NCBI GenBank assembly: GCA_041856085.1 | Contig: JBHAFL010000005.1 | Span: forward strand, 1-23,569 | From: RUG754 sp041856085 | GTDB lineage: Bacteria > Bacillota > Clostridia > Peptostreptococcales > Anaerovoracaceae | DNA: 23,569 nt | Direction: 5' to 3' | Part shown: positions 1 to 8,100 of the stretch, piece by piece | Numbering within the stretch: the stretch's first letter is position 1 | Layout: the number at the start of each line of letters is the position of its first letter | The notes under the pieces: model-generated | Databases searched by the model: none | What the model saw: only the letters and a program-made list of their open reading frames with translations | What the model was told of the DNA's origin: nothing | Made by a program: the position numbers and the translations under genes

Positions 1-120
1 AGCACGGTTTAGCACCAATGCTGACCGCCATATACCTTTGCGGCAGTTGGCTAACTCATGCACCACCCATTCGGGTAGGTTAAGGCTTCTCAGTTTCCTT
101 ATCCTTGTTCTAACTTTCAC
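1..120 (-). pseudogene. Group II intron reverse transcriptase/maturase, C-terminal remnant (runs off left edge)
   Basis: Reading the minus strand from 120 down to 1 gives 40 in-frame codons with no stop. The peptide contains TRIRKLRSLNLPEW and, further on, HELANCRKGIWRSA and LNRA. This is the pattern at the C-terminal end of group II intron-encoded proteins (TR.R.LR.LG...A...AN.RKG.WR.A....LNRAL). A UAA stop lies in frame shortly upstream (minus strand, about 126-124), and none of the reverse transcriptase catalytic blocks precede it, so the protein is 5'-truncated. The GTG at 120-118 is unlikely to be a real start. The gene continues beyond the window. I infer an intron copy with an internal deletion. 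An alternative is a chimeric junction left by recombination. Confidence 0.72.
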
Positions 121-131
121 CCATTAGAAAC

Positions 132-149
132 GTGCGCCGTCGGGCGCAC
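132..149. repeat. 7-bp hairpin GTGCGCC/GGCGCAC
   Basis: A perfect 7-bp stem with a GTCG loop sits directly upstream, on the minus strand, of the intron-protein remnant. Read on the minus strand it begins GTGCGCC, which resembles the conserved 5' end (GUGCG) of bacterial group II introns. A GGGTGAAAG motif follows at about 122-114, also common near intron 5' ends. It may therefore be the original 5' boundary of the intron. This is inference from motif resemblance only. Confidence 0.45.
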
Positions 150-152
150 CAG

Positions 153-185
153 ATTAGGGGTCCTCGCTTTGCGAGGACTCCTAAT
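153..185. terminator. Strong 15-bp hairpin, terminator-like
   Basis: The arms ATTAGG.GTCCTCGC and GCGAGGAC.CCTAAT pair over 15 bp (one G-U pair) around a TTT loop. There is no long T tract on either strand, so termination is possible but unproven. Group IIC introns typically insert just 3' of terminator hairpins. The order seen on the minus strand (hairpin, then the GTGCGCC motif, then the intron-protein fragment) fits such a site. Confidence 0.5.
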
Positions 186-292
186 TTATACACTATGGTT
201 CAAACCCCGGTTTTAACGGATTGCACGGATATTCTAAGAAGGTAATTATTTGAAGAAGCAGTATAATGAACGAACTCGGCTTTATAAAAAAA

Positions 293-321
293 TTGCGTTT
301 ATATTCATTAAATAGTAAAAT
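293..321 (+). promoter_or_regulatory. Candidate sigma-A promoter for the M20 peptidase gene
   Basis: TTGCGT at 293-298 and TAAAAT at 316-321 are separated by 17 bp, upstream of the peptidase gene. The predicted transcription start is near 328, giving a leader of about 55 nt. The stretch 186-383 holds no convincing gene. Confidence 0.45.
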
Positions 322-383
322 GTATTAAAAGTAATTCTATAGTGATAACTAAAATGTGTTATCAGATTTGATGCTTGACGGAT

Positions 384-1724
384 ATGAATAATGTAATTGA
401 AAGAAAAGAAAAATACATAATTGATTTTGCGCGAATGATACAGAATGAAACCGTATCGTCGATGTGCGAAGATAATAATTACGAGAATATCTCTAAATTT
501 ATCGAATTTCATGAGCTGCTTAAAGAGCTTTTTCCTAATCTTTTTTCTATATCGGAGTATGAGAACTTCGACGGAAGCATGCTCCTCAGGTGGAAAGGAA
601 AAGAAACCGCCAAGCTCCCTGTACTCTTTATGAGCCACATGGATGTGGTCGAAGCCCCGGGCAAGTGGCAGCATGAGCCTTTTTCGGGAGATGTGGACGG
701 TGGCAGGATATGGGGCAGGGGAACCCTTGATAATAAGGGAGGTCTCTTCGCTATACTTAAGGCGGCGGATGAATTAGCAGGCGAGGGATTCATACCGTCA
801 AGGGATATTTTTTTCGAATCTTCATGCGATGAAGAAACCACGGGAAAAGGAGCAGATTTAATCTCAAGAACTTTAAGAGATAGGGGAATAAGATTCGATG
901 CGGTCTTTGACGAGGGAGGCATGATAATGAATGAGCCTGTAGGCGGCGCAAAGGGCATGTTCGCGATGGTCGCTTTAGGTGAAAAAGGCTGCTGCGACCT
1001 TAAATTTACCGCCATGTCAGCAGGAGGTCATGCCTCGACACCTCCTAAAGACAGCCCGCTCGTAAGGCTCGGTAAGTTCATGGCGGAAGTAGAGAAAAGA
1101 GATCCGTTCAAAAGAGAGATTAATCCTGTTATGAAAGAGATGTTCAGAAGGATCTCACCTTATATGGGTAAAACAGGTATTATCACGGGACACCTCGGAA
1201 TATTCGGGAAGCTGCTGATCCGCATACTGCCCGGCATTTCACCTGCGGCGGGAGCGATGCTTAAGACGACACTCGCGTTCACCATAGCAGAGGGTTCGGC
1301 GGGGCGTAATGTGCTTCCACAGGAGGCATGCATAATCGGCAACATGCGTTTCTCTCACCACGAGGGCAGAGACAGTTCAATTCAGGCGATAGCGCCGATA
1401 GCGGATAAATATGATATAAAGATAGAAGTTTTGGAGGAGGGCGTAGAATCGGGAATCGCAGACTATAATTCGGAGTTTTTTGCACTTATAGAGAAGGCAG
1501 CAAAAAACACATATCCCGGGCTTGATGCCGCGGTTCCGTACATAATGACGGGAGCTTCGGACGCGAGATTTTTTGACAGAATTTGTGATAACTGCTACAG
1601 GTTTCTGCCGTTTTTAATAGACGACGAGCAGCTACAGAGCATACATGGAGTGAATGAGAATCTTTTTACAGATACGCTTGTGCCTGCGGTGGACTATTAT
1701 AAGATTTTGATGACAGAGATATGA
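384..1724 (+). CDS. M20 family metallopeptidase (dipeptidase/carboxypeptidase-like)
   Basis: Zinc-dependent exopeptidase of the M20/ArgE-DapE-CPS1 family, probably cytoplasmic, cleaving short peptides or N-acyl amino acids. From the ATG at 384 (446 residues) the whole metal site is visible: SHMDVV (His85, catalytic Asp87), GRGTLDNKGG (bridging Asp116), DEET (catalytic Glu150, ligand Glu151), FDEGG (Asp176) and HGVNE near the C-terminus (His421). HASTPP (His216) marks the lid/dimerisation domain. An in-frame TTG at 375 is an alternative start, and neither start has a good Shine-Dalgarno site. The downstream neighbour is a YfcC-type carrier, which suggests a joint role in peptide or amino-acid use. 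The exact substrate cannot be read from the sequence. No signal peptide is seen. Confidence 0.9.
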   Translation: MNNVIERKEKYIIDFARMIQNETVSSMCEDNNYENISKFIEFHELLKELFPNLFSISEYENFDGSMLLRWKGKETAKLPVLFMSHMDVVEAPGKWQHEPFSGDVDGGRIWGRGTLDNKGGLFAILKAADELAGEGFIPSRDIFFESSCDEETTGKGADLISRTLRDRGIRFDAVFDEGGMIMNEPVGGAKGMFAMVALGEKGCCDLKFTAMSAGGHASTPPKDSPLVRLGKFMAEVEKRDPFKREINPVMKEMFRRISPYMGKTGIITGHLGIFGKLLIRILPGISPAAGAMLKTTLAFTIAEGSAGRNVLPQEACIIGNMRFSHHEGRDSSIQAIAPIADKYDIKIEVLEEGVESGIADYNSEFFALIEKAAKNTYPGLDAAVPYIMTGASDARFFDRICDNCYRFLPFLIDDEQLQSIHGVNENLFTDTLVPAVDYYKILMTEI

Positions 1725-1805
1725 AAGCATATAGTTTTCATCAAGTTAAATAATAGATATATTTTTTTGAATAAGCGATAAAAGCTAAAGTTTAAGGAGG
1801 AAAAA

Positions 1806-3218
1806 ATGCAAGACAGGGCAAAAAAAACAGATTTGAATATCAGCACGAAGTCGTTCATACTGGCAATCGTAATAATCTTTGCACTGATGCTTTTAACCTA
1901 TGCATTGACCTTCGCCGTTCCCGGGGGCGAATATGCCAGAAAGGCTGATGATGCGGGAAATCTCATCATAGATACTGAGGCGGGATTCAGCTACACGGAA
2001 GGCGGTATCCCGTTCGTTAAATGGATATTGTCACCGATTCTGGTCTTGGGTTCGGCGGGAAACGGTGCGCTGATTGCAGTAATTATCTTCCTGCTCGTCA
2101 TCGGCGGAGTCTTTAACTCGCTTAACAAGAGCGGGCTCATGCTCTATATGCTCGACAAGATAGTGTATAAGTTCGGAGGCGTTAAATACAGATTGATGGC
2201 GGTGCTCATTTTTTTCTTCATGTGCATGGGGTCGCTTGTAGGCTCGTTTGAGGAAGTAGTGCCTATGGTTCCTTTAATAGTGAGCCTTGCAATCGGACTC
2301 GGCTGGGATGCCGAGACAGGAGTTGCAATGTCGCTGCTCGCGACGGGGTCGGGCTTCGCGGCGGGTGTTGCCAATCCGTTTACGATAGGAGTGGCGCAGG
2401 GACTTGCAGGGCTTCCGATGTTCAGCGGTATCTGGCTGAGACTTGTCTCATTTGTCCTGATATATGCGCTGCTTCTGTCGTTTATCATGCTCTATGCAAA
2501 AAAAGTTGAAAAGGCTACGGATATCAGAGAAAAAGGTGAAGCGAATTATTTGAAAAATCCGACTATGGAGAGGGGACTCAGAGCCTTTGCGGTGATTCTC
2601 GGGATAGGAATCCTGCTCATACTTAGCTCGGGTTTCATACCTGCAATCAGAGATTTTACCATGATAATAGTCGCGGTCATGTTCCTTGCGGCAGGTGTGG
2701 TGTCCGTATTAGGCGCGGGCATGAAGTTTTCGGAATTGGCGAGCACATTTATAAACGGGCTCATCGCTATCTTACCGTCGGTAATAATGATCTTAATGGC
2801 TGCTTCCATAAAGTACACTATGACGGAAGCGAAAATTCTTGACACCATGCTGCATGCAGCGGTTGAAGCGGCTTCGGGAATGTCGCCGTCCTTATTGATA
2901 CTGTTCATCTATCTTATCTGCCTTGTGATGAACTTTTTCATACCGTCCGGTTCGGCGAAAGCCTTTCTGCTCATACCTCTCATAGTGCCGCTTGCTAAGA
3001 TATTCGGGATAAGCAGCCAGCTCTGCATAGTAGCCTTCGCTTTCGGTGACGGCTTCAGCAATGTATTCTATCCGACTAACCCCGTGCTTCTGATATCAAT
3101 AGGGCTCGCGGGCATAAGCTACGGAAGATGGGCGAAGTTCTCATTCAAGTTCCAGCTATTGAACTTAGTGCTGACCTCGCTAATCCTGCTGCTCGGACTT
3201 GCCGTAAATTACGCATAG
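1806..3218 (+). CDS. YfcC family transporter (DcuC/arginine-ornithine antiporter-like)
   Basis: Integral membrane carrier of 470 residues with about 12 hydrophobic segments. The N-terminal segment (about residues 16-35) leads into FAVPGGEYAR, the typical YfcC opening. A conserved FIPSGSAKAFLLIPL stretch (about residue 378) and GDGFSNVFYPTNP (about residue 413) are the late signature loops of the family. Members are annotated as basic amino-acid antiporters or C4-dicarboxylate/short-chain carriers, so the substrate is uncertain. The start is firm: AAGGAGG lies 6 nt before the ATG. It follows the M20 peptidase by 81 bp on the same strand, and I suspect import or exchange of peptidase products. 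No terminator is visible in the gap between the two genes. Confidence 0.88.
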   Translation: MQDRAKKTDLNISTKSFILAIVIIFALMLLTYALTFAVPGGEYARKADDAGNLIIDTEAGFSYTEGGIPFVKWILSPILVLGSAGNGALIAVIIFLLVIGGVFNSLNKSGLMLYMLDKIVYKFGGVKYRLMAVLIFFFMCMGSLVGSFEEVVPMVPLIVSLAIGLGWDAETGVAMSLLATGSGFAAGVANPFTIGVAQGLAGLPMFSGIWLRLVSFVLIYALLLSFIMLYAKKVEKATDIREKGEANYLKNPTMERGLRAFAVILGIGILLILSSGFIPAIRDFTMIIVAVMFLAAGVVSVLGAGMKFSELASTFINGLIAILPSVIMILMAASIKYTMTEAKILDTMLHAAVEAASGMSPSLLILFIYLICLVMNFFIPSGSAKAFLLIPLIVPLAKIFGISSQLCIVAFAFGDGFSNVFYPTNPVLLISIGLAGISYGRWAKFSFKFQLLNLVLTSLILLLGLAVNYA

Positions 3219-3280
3219 CATCATAAAAAGGGCTGAAAAATCATGCTTGAATATAAGCTGTGATGAAAGGAAGTGAACTG

Positions 3281-3440
3281 ATGAACCGTGCAGCGGAAGA
3301 ATTGATAAATGCAGGTTTCGACGAAGCTGAAATTATGAAAGATAGAATACTGAAAGACAGGAAAAAGAGCTTGAGGCTTTAAGAAAATCGCATTTGAAAC
3401 ATGGCAGGGGTGAGCTTCGGGGGTTGACATTCTTTTTATA
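3281..3440 (+). pseudogene. Short frameshifted ORF, unknown
   Basis: AAAGGAAG precedes an ATG at 3281 that opens a 33-residue reading frame (MNRAAEELINAGFDE...) ending at 3382. From about 3353 a second frame continues the helical, charged character (QEKELEALRKSHLKHGRGEL) to a stop at 3440. One frameshift near 3355 would join them into a protein of roughly 52 residues. I do not recognise the family. It is either a decayed gene or a very small real one with an alternative C-terminus. Its 3' end contains the -35 element of the following RNA promoter. Confidence 0.35.
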
Positions 3441-3452
3441 AAATAGTAGTAT
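3424..3452 (+). promoter_or_regulatory. Strong candidate promoter for the orphan RNA
   Basis: A perfect TTGACA (3424-3429) and TAGTAT (3447-3452) are separated by exactly 17 bp. The predicted start is at about 3459. No ORF with a ribosome-binding site follows, so this promoter appears to drive an untranslated RNA. Confidence 0.65.
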
Positions 3453-3458
3453 AGGAGT

Positions 3459-3825
3459 GTAAAAAAGAATATTTAGTTAATGAGCGCAGCTAACGGAAGT
3501 CGGGAGAGATACCCGCGCTATACTAAGTAACCGTAATGCCTGAGACTAAATGCCGAGTTTCGAAAATGAACGGAACAGAACCTTACATTTTCGGCAGCAT
3601 TTAATGCATAGGACAAGTCGGGAGACGAGCTGTGACTCTGATGCACTGATCTTAGGTAGTAGGACATCGATAAAAAAGATAGACAGGAATAAGGGTTATC
3701 ATGTTAGATAGATATAATAGCTGCCTGCCGTGCTTTTTGACTGATAATAGGGTACGAAAGTAATGATTTCACCCTATGAGCGAAACGATAATAAGGCGAA
3801 CTACCTGAGGGCGGTTCGCTTTTTT
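3459..3825 (+). ncRNA. Orphan structured non-coding RNA, about 365 nt
   Basis: This interval has its own promoter, no credible ORF and an intrinsic terminator. Several helices can be found by hand. A long-range closing stem pairs GCAGCTA (3486-3492) with TAGCTGC (3718-3724). TGCCG...AAAATG (3551-3568) pairs with CATTTTCGGCA (3586-3596). TGCAT (3605-3609) pairs with ATGCA (3641-3645) and encloses two small hairpins, one with a GGGA tetraloop (3617-3626) and one GAG/CTC (3627-3638). A 3' hairpin ATAGGGT/ACCCTAT spans 3747-3777. The string AAGTCGGGAGA occurs twice (from about 3498 and 3615). It does not match the RNase P, tmRNA, 6S or SRP cores I know. The enclosed 240-nt size would suit a raiA-type clostridial RNA, but I cannot confirm that from memory. 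Confidence 0.6.
3796..3825 (+). terminator. Intrinsic terminator of the orphan RNA
   Basis: GCGAACTACC and GGCGGTTCGC form a 10-bp stem (one G-U pair, one A-C mismatch) around a TGAG loop, followed directly by TTTTTT. This is a canonical Rho-independent terminator. Confidence 0.85.
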
Positions 3826-3879
3826 GGTGTGAACCCCTCATAATTTAGACTGCCTCTATAAATAGTATATTAAGTGGAT

Positions 3880-3994
3880 TCGGTCAACCGATTATTAATC
3901 GTTCAACCGATATTTTCTGCCATATATCCCTTAATATGAATAGAATGTTGCGAGCTAACCTATTGCAGCAATATAAATGATTCAGTAACCGAAT
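3880..3994. promoter_or_regulatory. Cluster of three palindromic operator-like sites
   Basis: Copy 1 is a perfect palindrome, TCGGTCAACCGA (3880-3891). Copy 2 is ATCGTTCAACCGAT (3898-3911), and copy 3 is ATTCAGTAACCGAAT (3980-3994). Copies 1 and 2 share TCAACCGAT at a 19-bp repeat distance, with a second palindrome CGATTATTAATCG (3889-3901) between them. ATATCCCTT (3924-3932) and AAGGGATAT (4011-4019) form a further inverted repeat around copy 3. The rest of 3829-4124 is AT-rich and non-coding. I infer binding sites for a dimeric repressor that controls the secreted-protein genes downstream. No regulator gene is in the window. Confidence 0.4.
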
Positions 3995-4124
3995 ATGGAT
4001 AAAATACCGAAAGGGATATCATAAGTATTAAAAGCGAAAGTTCATAAAAATTTTGTAACTTCATATAGTTTGCAGCCCTCATTATAGAGGGGTTTAAGAA
4101 TATAAAATAAAAAAATTGCTAAAG

Positions 4125-4341
4125 GAGATTAAAGGAGGTGAAACCAATGTGGGTTATATAGCTCCGTCCGGCGAAAACGGAGGATAAACAGGGGGCACGG
4201 GCTGCGAAAATGCCGTCCTCTCAGTCGGTATTAGTATTGAGACTTAAGCCTGTTATTTCGCCGTTTGAAAAAAGATGCTCCCCGTGAATAGTCCGCAGCG
4301 GGAAGCAGGCAGATTGATTGCGGACAAAAAAGGAGAATAAA
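4125..4341 (+). promoter_or_regulatory. Highly structured 5' leader with mini-ORF and possible pseudoknot
   Basis: The segment starts with two Shine-Dalgarno-like tracts; the second, AAAGGAGGTG, precedes an ATG at 4147 that opens only a 4-codon ORF (MWVI). An overlapping GTG at 4149 opens a 12-codon ORF ending at 4188. Downstream, CGGCGAAA (4169-4176) pairs perfectly with TTTCGCCG (4256-4263), and AACAGG (4187-4192) with CCTGTT (4249-4254), enclosing further hairpins. Next, GCTCCCCG (4277-4284) can pair with CGGGAAGC (4299-4306, one mismatch) while GTCCGCA (4291-4297) pairs with TGCGGAC (4319-4325). That arrangement is an H-type pseudoknot ending 5 nt before the AGGAG site of the next gene. 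I infer a cis-regulatory RNA of unknown class. A weak promoter may lie at TTCATA (4041) and TATAGT (4064). Confidence 0.45.
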
Positions 4342-5016
4342 ATGGATCGTAAAAAAGTGTTCAAACGAATATTTGTGATTACTATGGCAGTCGCTATGGT
4401 ATTCGCAATGAGCGCGACCGCATTTGCACAGGAAAACTTTGCAGATTACGCTCTCTTAAGGACAAATCAAGTAAAAGTTTCGGTAACACAAAATAATTTT
4501 GATACTTCCGGCAACTACGTTGGAGGAGGGACACCTTTAGCTTTTAATGTGAACGGCAACCCGAATGTCTATATTACGAACCAATCAAAAAGCGTTGCAC
4601 AGTTCAATCAGATAGCTACAACAACGTGGAAGAGAGCACATTATCTCCCTTCAAATGTTCCTAATCCGCTCCCCGGAAAAGCTAGCGTAGTCGATGCTAT
4701 TCTGAACATTTGTGAAATGAATGGTTTAACTACTCAGTCGGGCTGGGATAGCTATAATACGCCTAACGGAGGATATATAAGCAACCTCAATAATATAACT
4801 CTTCCGTATAATGTCACATACTATCAAGGAGCGAACGGAAACAAGTGGGGACACGCCACAGGTTCGGGCTGGCAGATTGCATATAGAATCGGAACAGGTA
4901 ACTATATAGTTTCTGCCACCTACTTAACAAGCACAAAGGTTGCACCGAATATGGAGATAATAATGGATTTGAGTCCGTTTGATATGACTTGGGATACGGG
5001 ACAACCTTGGCAGTAA
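4342..5016 (+). CDS. Small secreted DUF4430-like protein
   Basis: The product has 224 residues from the ATG at 4342, which has AAAAGGAG about 8 nt upstream. The open frame reaches back to a TTG at 4318, but that would overlap the leader stem. A clear signal peptide covers residues 1-29 (RKK, hydrophobic core, cleavage near TAFAQ). The mature part has the layout of a DUF4430/transcobalamin-beta-like domain: a VVDAIL segment, a central GGYISNLNNI, and GSGWQIAYRIG followed by beta strands. The match is by pattern and is weaker than for the DUF4430 module in the next gene. It is likely extracellular. A ligand such as a corrinoid is possible for this fold, but nothing in the sequence proves one. 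A perfect terminator follows the gene. Confidence 0.62.
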   Translation: MDRKKVFKRIFVITMAVAMVFAMSATAFAQENFADYALLRTNQVKVSVTQNNFDTSGNYVGGGTPLAFNVNGNPNVYITNQSKSVAQFNQIATTTWKRAHYLPSNVPNPLPGKASVVDAILNICEMNGLTTQSGWDSYNTPNGGYISNLNNITLPYNVTYYQGANGNKWGHATGSGWQIAYRIGTGNYIVSATYLTSTKVAPNMEIIMDLSPFDMTWDTGQPWQ

Positions 5017-5058
5017 TGAACTTAAAACTAAGTTTAATTAGCTTAACTCAATGACAAG

Positions 5059-5087
5059 AAAAGGGATATTGTCTCAATATCCCTTTT
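5059..5087 (+). terminator. Intrinsic terminator between the two secreted-protein genes
   Basis: AAAAGGGATATTG and CAATATCCCTTTT form a perfect 13-bp stem around TCT, with the T run inside the 3' arm. It lies only 24 bp before the ATG of the large gene. The stem shares GGGATAT with the inverted repeat at 3924-4019. Confidence 0.8.
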
Positions 5088-5111
5088 CAAAGATTAACAG
5101 GTAAACACATT

Positions 5112-8100
5112 ATGAAAAAAAAAATCAATAAAGCAATCTTTTTTTTAATTGCGTTCTCCATGATATTAACATCAAGCGTGCAATTCGGCATGGCAGAGAC
5201 AGCTACAAGTCCTAAGTTCAGCTTTAGCATTGATAATGACGGCATAAAAGAAAACCTTGAGCTAAGAGAAAATACCGAGGACGATGGTATAGACTATAAT
5301 TTATATATTTCAGATTTATCGCTTTTTAAGAGAAAGAGTATTTCCATGAATGTAGAAGGCATAGACGGCACTGACGCTAAAGTGAAATACTATTTGCACG
5401 GCGGAGATGAACTTGTAGAAAAAACTATAGATAGCGGCAATATCACTATAGAAGACTGGTGCGAGGAGGGTGAGGGCGAAGAAGAGCCCTACGGCACTAT
5501 GTGGTTCGGCATTTATACCTTAGACGAGCGAAAAGGCTATGATGAAACCGTAAAAAAATACAGTAAAAATATAGAACTTGAATTAGGAAATGAAAAAAAA
5601 GTTATAAAAATTATCCCTTTCTGTACATTAAGAAAAATCATAATAAGTTCAAACAAAGGCAGAGATGCATCAGGTAATCCGGGAATCACTACACATAGAC
5701 CCGTGGAGAAAGTGGATAAAGACACTTTCAGAAGCAATGCCTTAGAGGGATATGAGACGAATATTACAGCGGATCCTGTAATATCATCTGCAAACAGTGA
5801 GATCAGCACATCTCATTTTGATATGGATAAAGAAACAAAACATATCGAAATCAGACTTTCTTGTGACGGTTTCGAGAGTAGAACTTATAAACTTGATGTC
5901 GAGCCTATCGAAACAGAGGAAGTTCCTCTCATAAAGTATTCTTTGGTTAAACCTGAAAATCTGAAAAAAATACAAGAAGAATTTTGGCAATGTGATGTCG
6001 GGGACGAAGTAATATTAAAAGCCAATTTACTATACCCGAAAGGCGAATTAGCATATCAGTGGTTTATCAATGACAGCCCGATACCGGGTCAGAACGAAGA
6101 TAAAATAAAAATAGATACTACTGAGCCTTTTTATTCAAATTGCAGTTTATGGTGTCAAATCAGCAAGAAATTTGAGGGGTTCACCTATATGAACAGTTGT
6201 TATGACACCGGAGAAGGTGATTATGCAACTTGTTTTATTGTAGCTCCAAAAGAAGTAAATCCACCGTCAATTATTGAAGAACCTAAAGATTTGAGTGGAA
6301 AGGTGGGTTATCCGTTTTCTTCACAATTGTCCGTGTCTGCAATGCCTGAAGATGAGGATAGGGAAACTCTATGTTTCCAGTGGTTCATAAATGATAAAAA
6401 TGAATATGACGGAGCGAAAAGAATAGACGGTGCTAATAGTTATATGTACCAGCCATCTGCGCCTGTTTCTACCGAACCTGTTTATTATTTTTGCGAGATT
6501 AAATCCGGATTTGGCGGTAGTGAAGTTGACGGAGCAAAAGTCAGCAAACCTGTTAGAACCAAGATTGCGACTGTGACGGCAGAACCCCTCGAGACCAATT
6601 TTTCGGGCAAGGGTACGAAACAAGAGCCGTATATAATAAATGAATTAAGAGATATCAAGGAATTAAAAACATTAGTCAAAAACGGTGTTTCTTTTGAAGG
6701 TTCAACTTTCAAAATGGATCAGGACATAACACTTGACAAGTTCAGTTCAATAGGGGAAAAGATCGATAAACAAAAAGATGAAATGAAAGGTGCTAATGTT
6801 CACCCTTTCTCAGGAATATTTGACGGCAACGGGCATACTATTACCGTTCCCGAAGGAGGTAAACCTCTGTTCAGCTATGTCAGAAATGCTAAGATAATGA
6901 ACCTGAACATATATGGCACAAAAATAAATGGATTTGGTCTCGTTGATAACTATTTCGTAGATGAAGGACCTACGGGAGAAGGAAACCACAATGTTCCAAT
7001 TCCTGATTCAGTAGAAATCAAAAATGTAACTATTAAGTCAGGGACTAATATTAAAAAATCCGGTTTCATAGGCGGTTATGCTAAAGCGGCAAATGATATA
7101 AATATATATAATTGCACAGTCGAAAAGGGTGTTGTTATCGGTTATGATAAAGACCAAATCAATATCGGAAGTATAGCTGGAGATTTTAACGGCAGCATAT
7201 ATAACTGCAAGAGTTCCGCAACCGTTTATGGTCTTTCTTATGTCGGCGGCATAGTAGGCTCAAAGGGAAACTCTATGGGCGAGTATACGATAGCAAACTC
7301 AGAGTTTGACGGAATTGTAGAGGGTGACAAGTATGTCGGCGGCATAGCCGGAGGTGCATATGGCGGAACAGGCTGGGGAATCCACACCGCACCTAACACT
7401 AAAGCAGCTATAATAAAAAATTGTTTTTCAAAAGGCAGCATAAGAGGAAAAGATTTTGTAGGAGGCATTCTCGGTGCAGAGCCGGGAATAATACAGTGCT
7501 GGGAAAACGGAATAGGCTATATTGAAAGCAACTTGTTTACAGGCAAAGTTGAGGCAACCTCGGGCAGCAATGTAGGTGGAATAGTAGGATATTTCCACGG
7601 AATTAACAAATACACCAATATAAACGATAACTATTTTATCGAAGGATGCGGCTCGGATAAGGGTATAGGCGGAGGAAAATATGTAGATACATCGGCAGTT
7701 GTTTCGGGCTTATATAATGGATTCACTTATGTAAATACGAGCAAGGAAACTCCTGTTATTAAAGATACTGATTTCCCGTGGAAGATGAAATCCGATCACA
7801 ACAGAACTGACGAGCCTTACGGCAAGGATAAGGAACGACTTGCTAAAATGGTACATATTGCCGATATCAAATCGGGCAAGGTCACAGATGACCTAAATAA
7901 ATCTAAAGGCAGTTTCGGCACTTGGACACAGGAAAATAACGAGCCTAAACTCTCAATGCAACCGGTGGTAGTCGGATTTGAAGTGGCTGGAAACTACAAG
8001 GACACATACTATATAGGTGACAAACTTGATACCACGGGAATGAGATTTACAGCAATATGGTCTGACGGAAAAAAAGAAAATATAGATGTCAAAGATGTAG

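Noticed and set aside
197..210. tRNA T-arm-like GGTTCAAACCCC
   Set aside because: The flanking bases do not form the T stem, and no anticodon or acceptor arm surrounds it.
266..328. 20-codon ORF starting at an ATG before the peptidase gene
   Set aside because: Weak ribosome-binding site, no protein-like features, and it overlaps the predicted promoter.
3459..3825. RNase P RNA, tmRNA or 6S RNA
   Set aside because: The RNase P AGAGGAAAGUC-type core, the tmRNA tag ORF with its tRNA-like end, and the long 6S rod with a central bubble are not seen.
4125..4341. Cobalamin riboswitch, suggested by the DUF4430 genes downstream
   Set aside because: The conserved GCCACTG and the GGAAGCC-type core of the B12 element are absent in the expected order; only loose resemblance such as GGGAAGCAGG is present.
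7200..7600. DNA tandem repeat in the GLUG region
   Set aside because: The repetition is at the protein level only (YVGGI-type units); the DNA copies have diverged and are not a recent tandem array.
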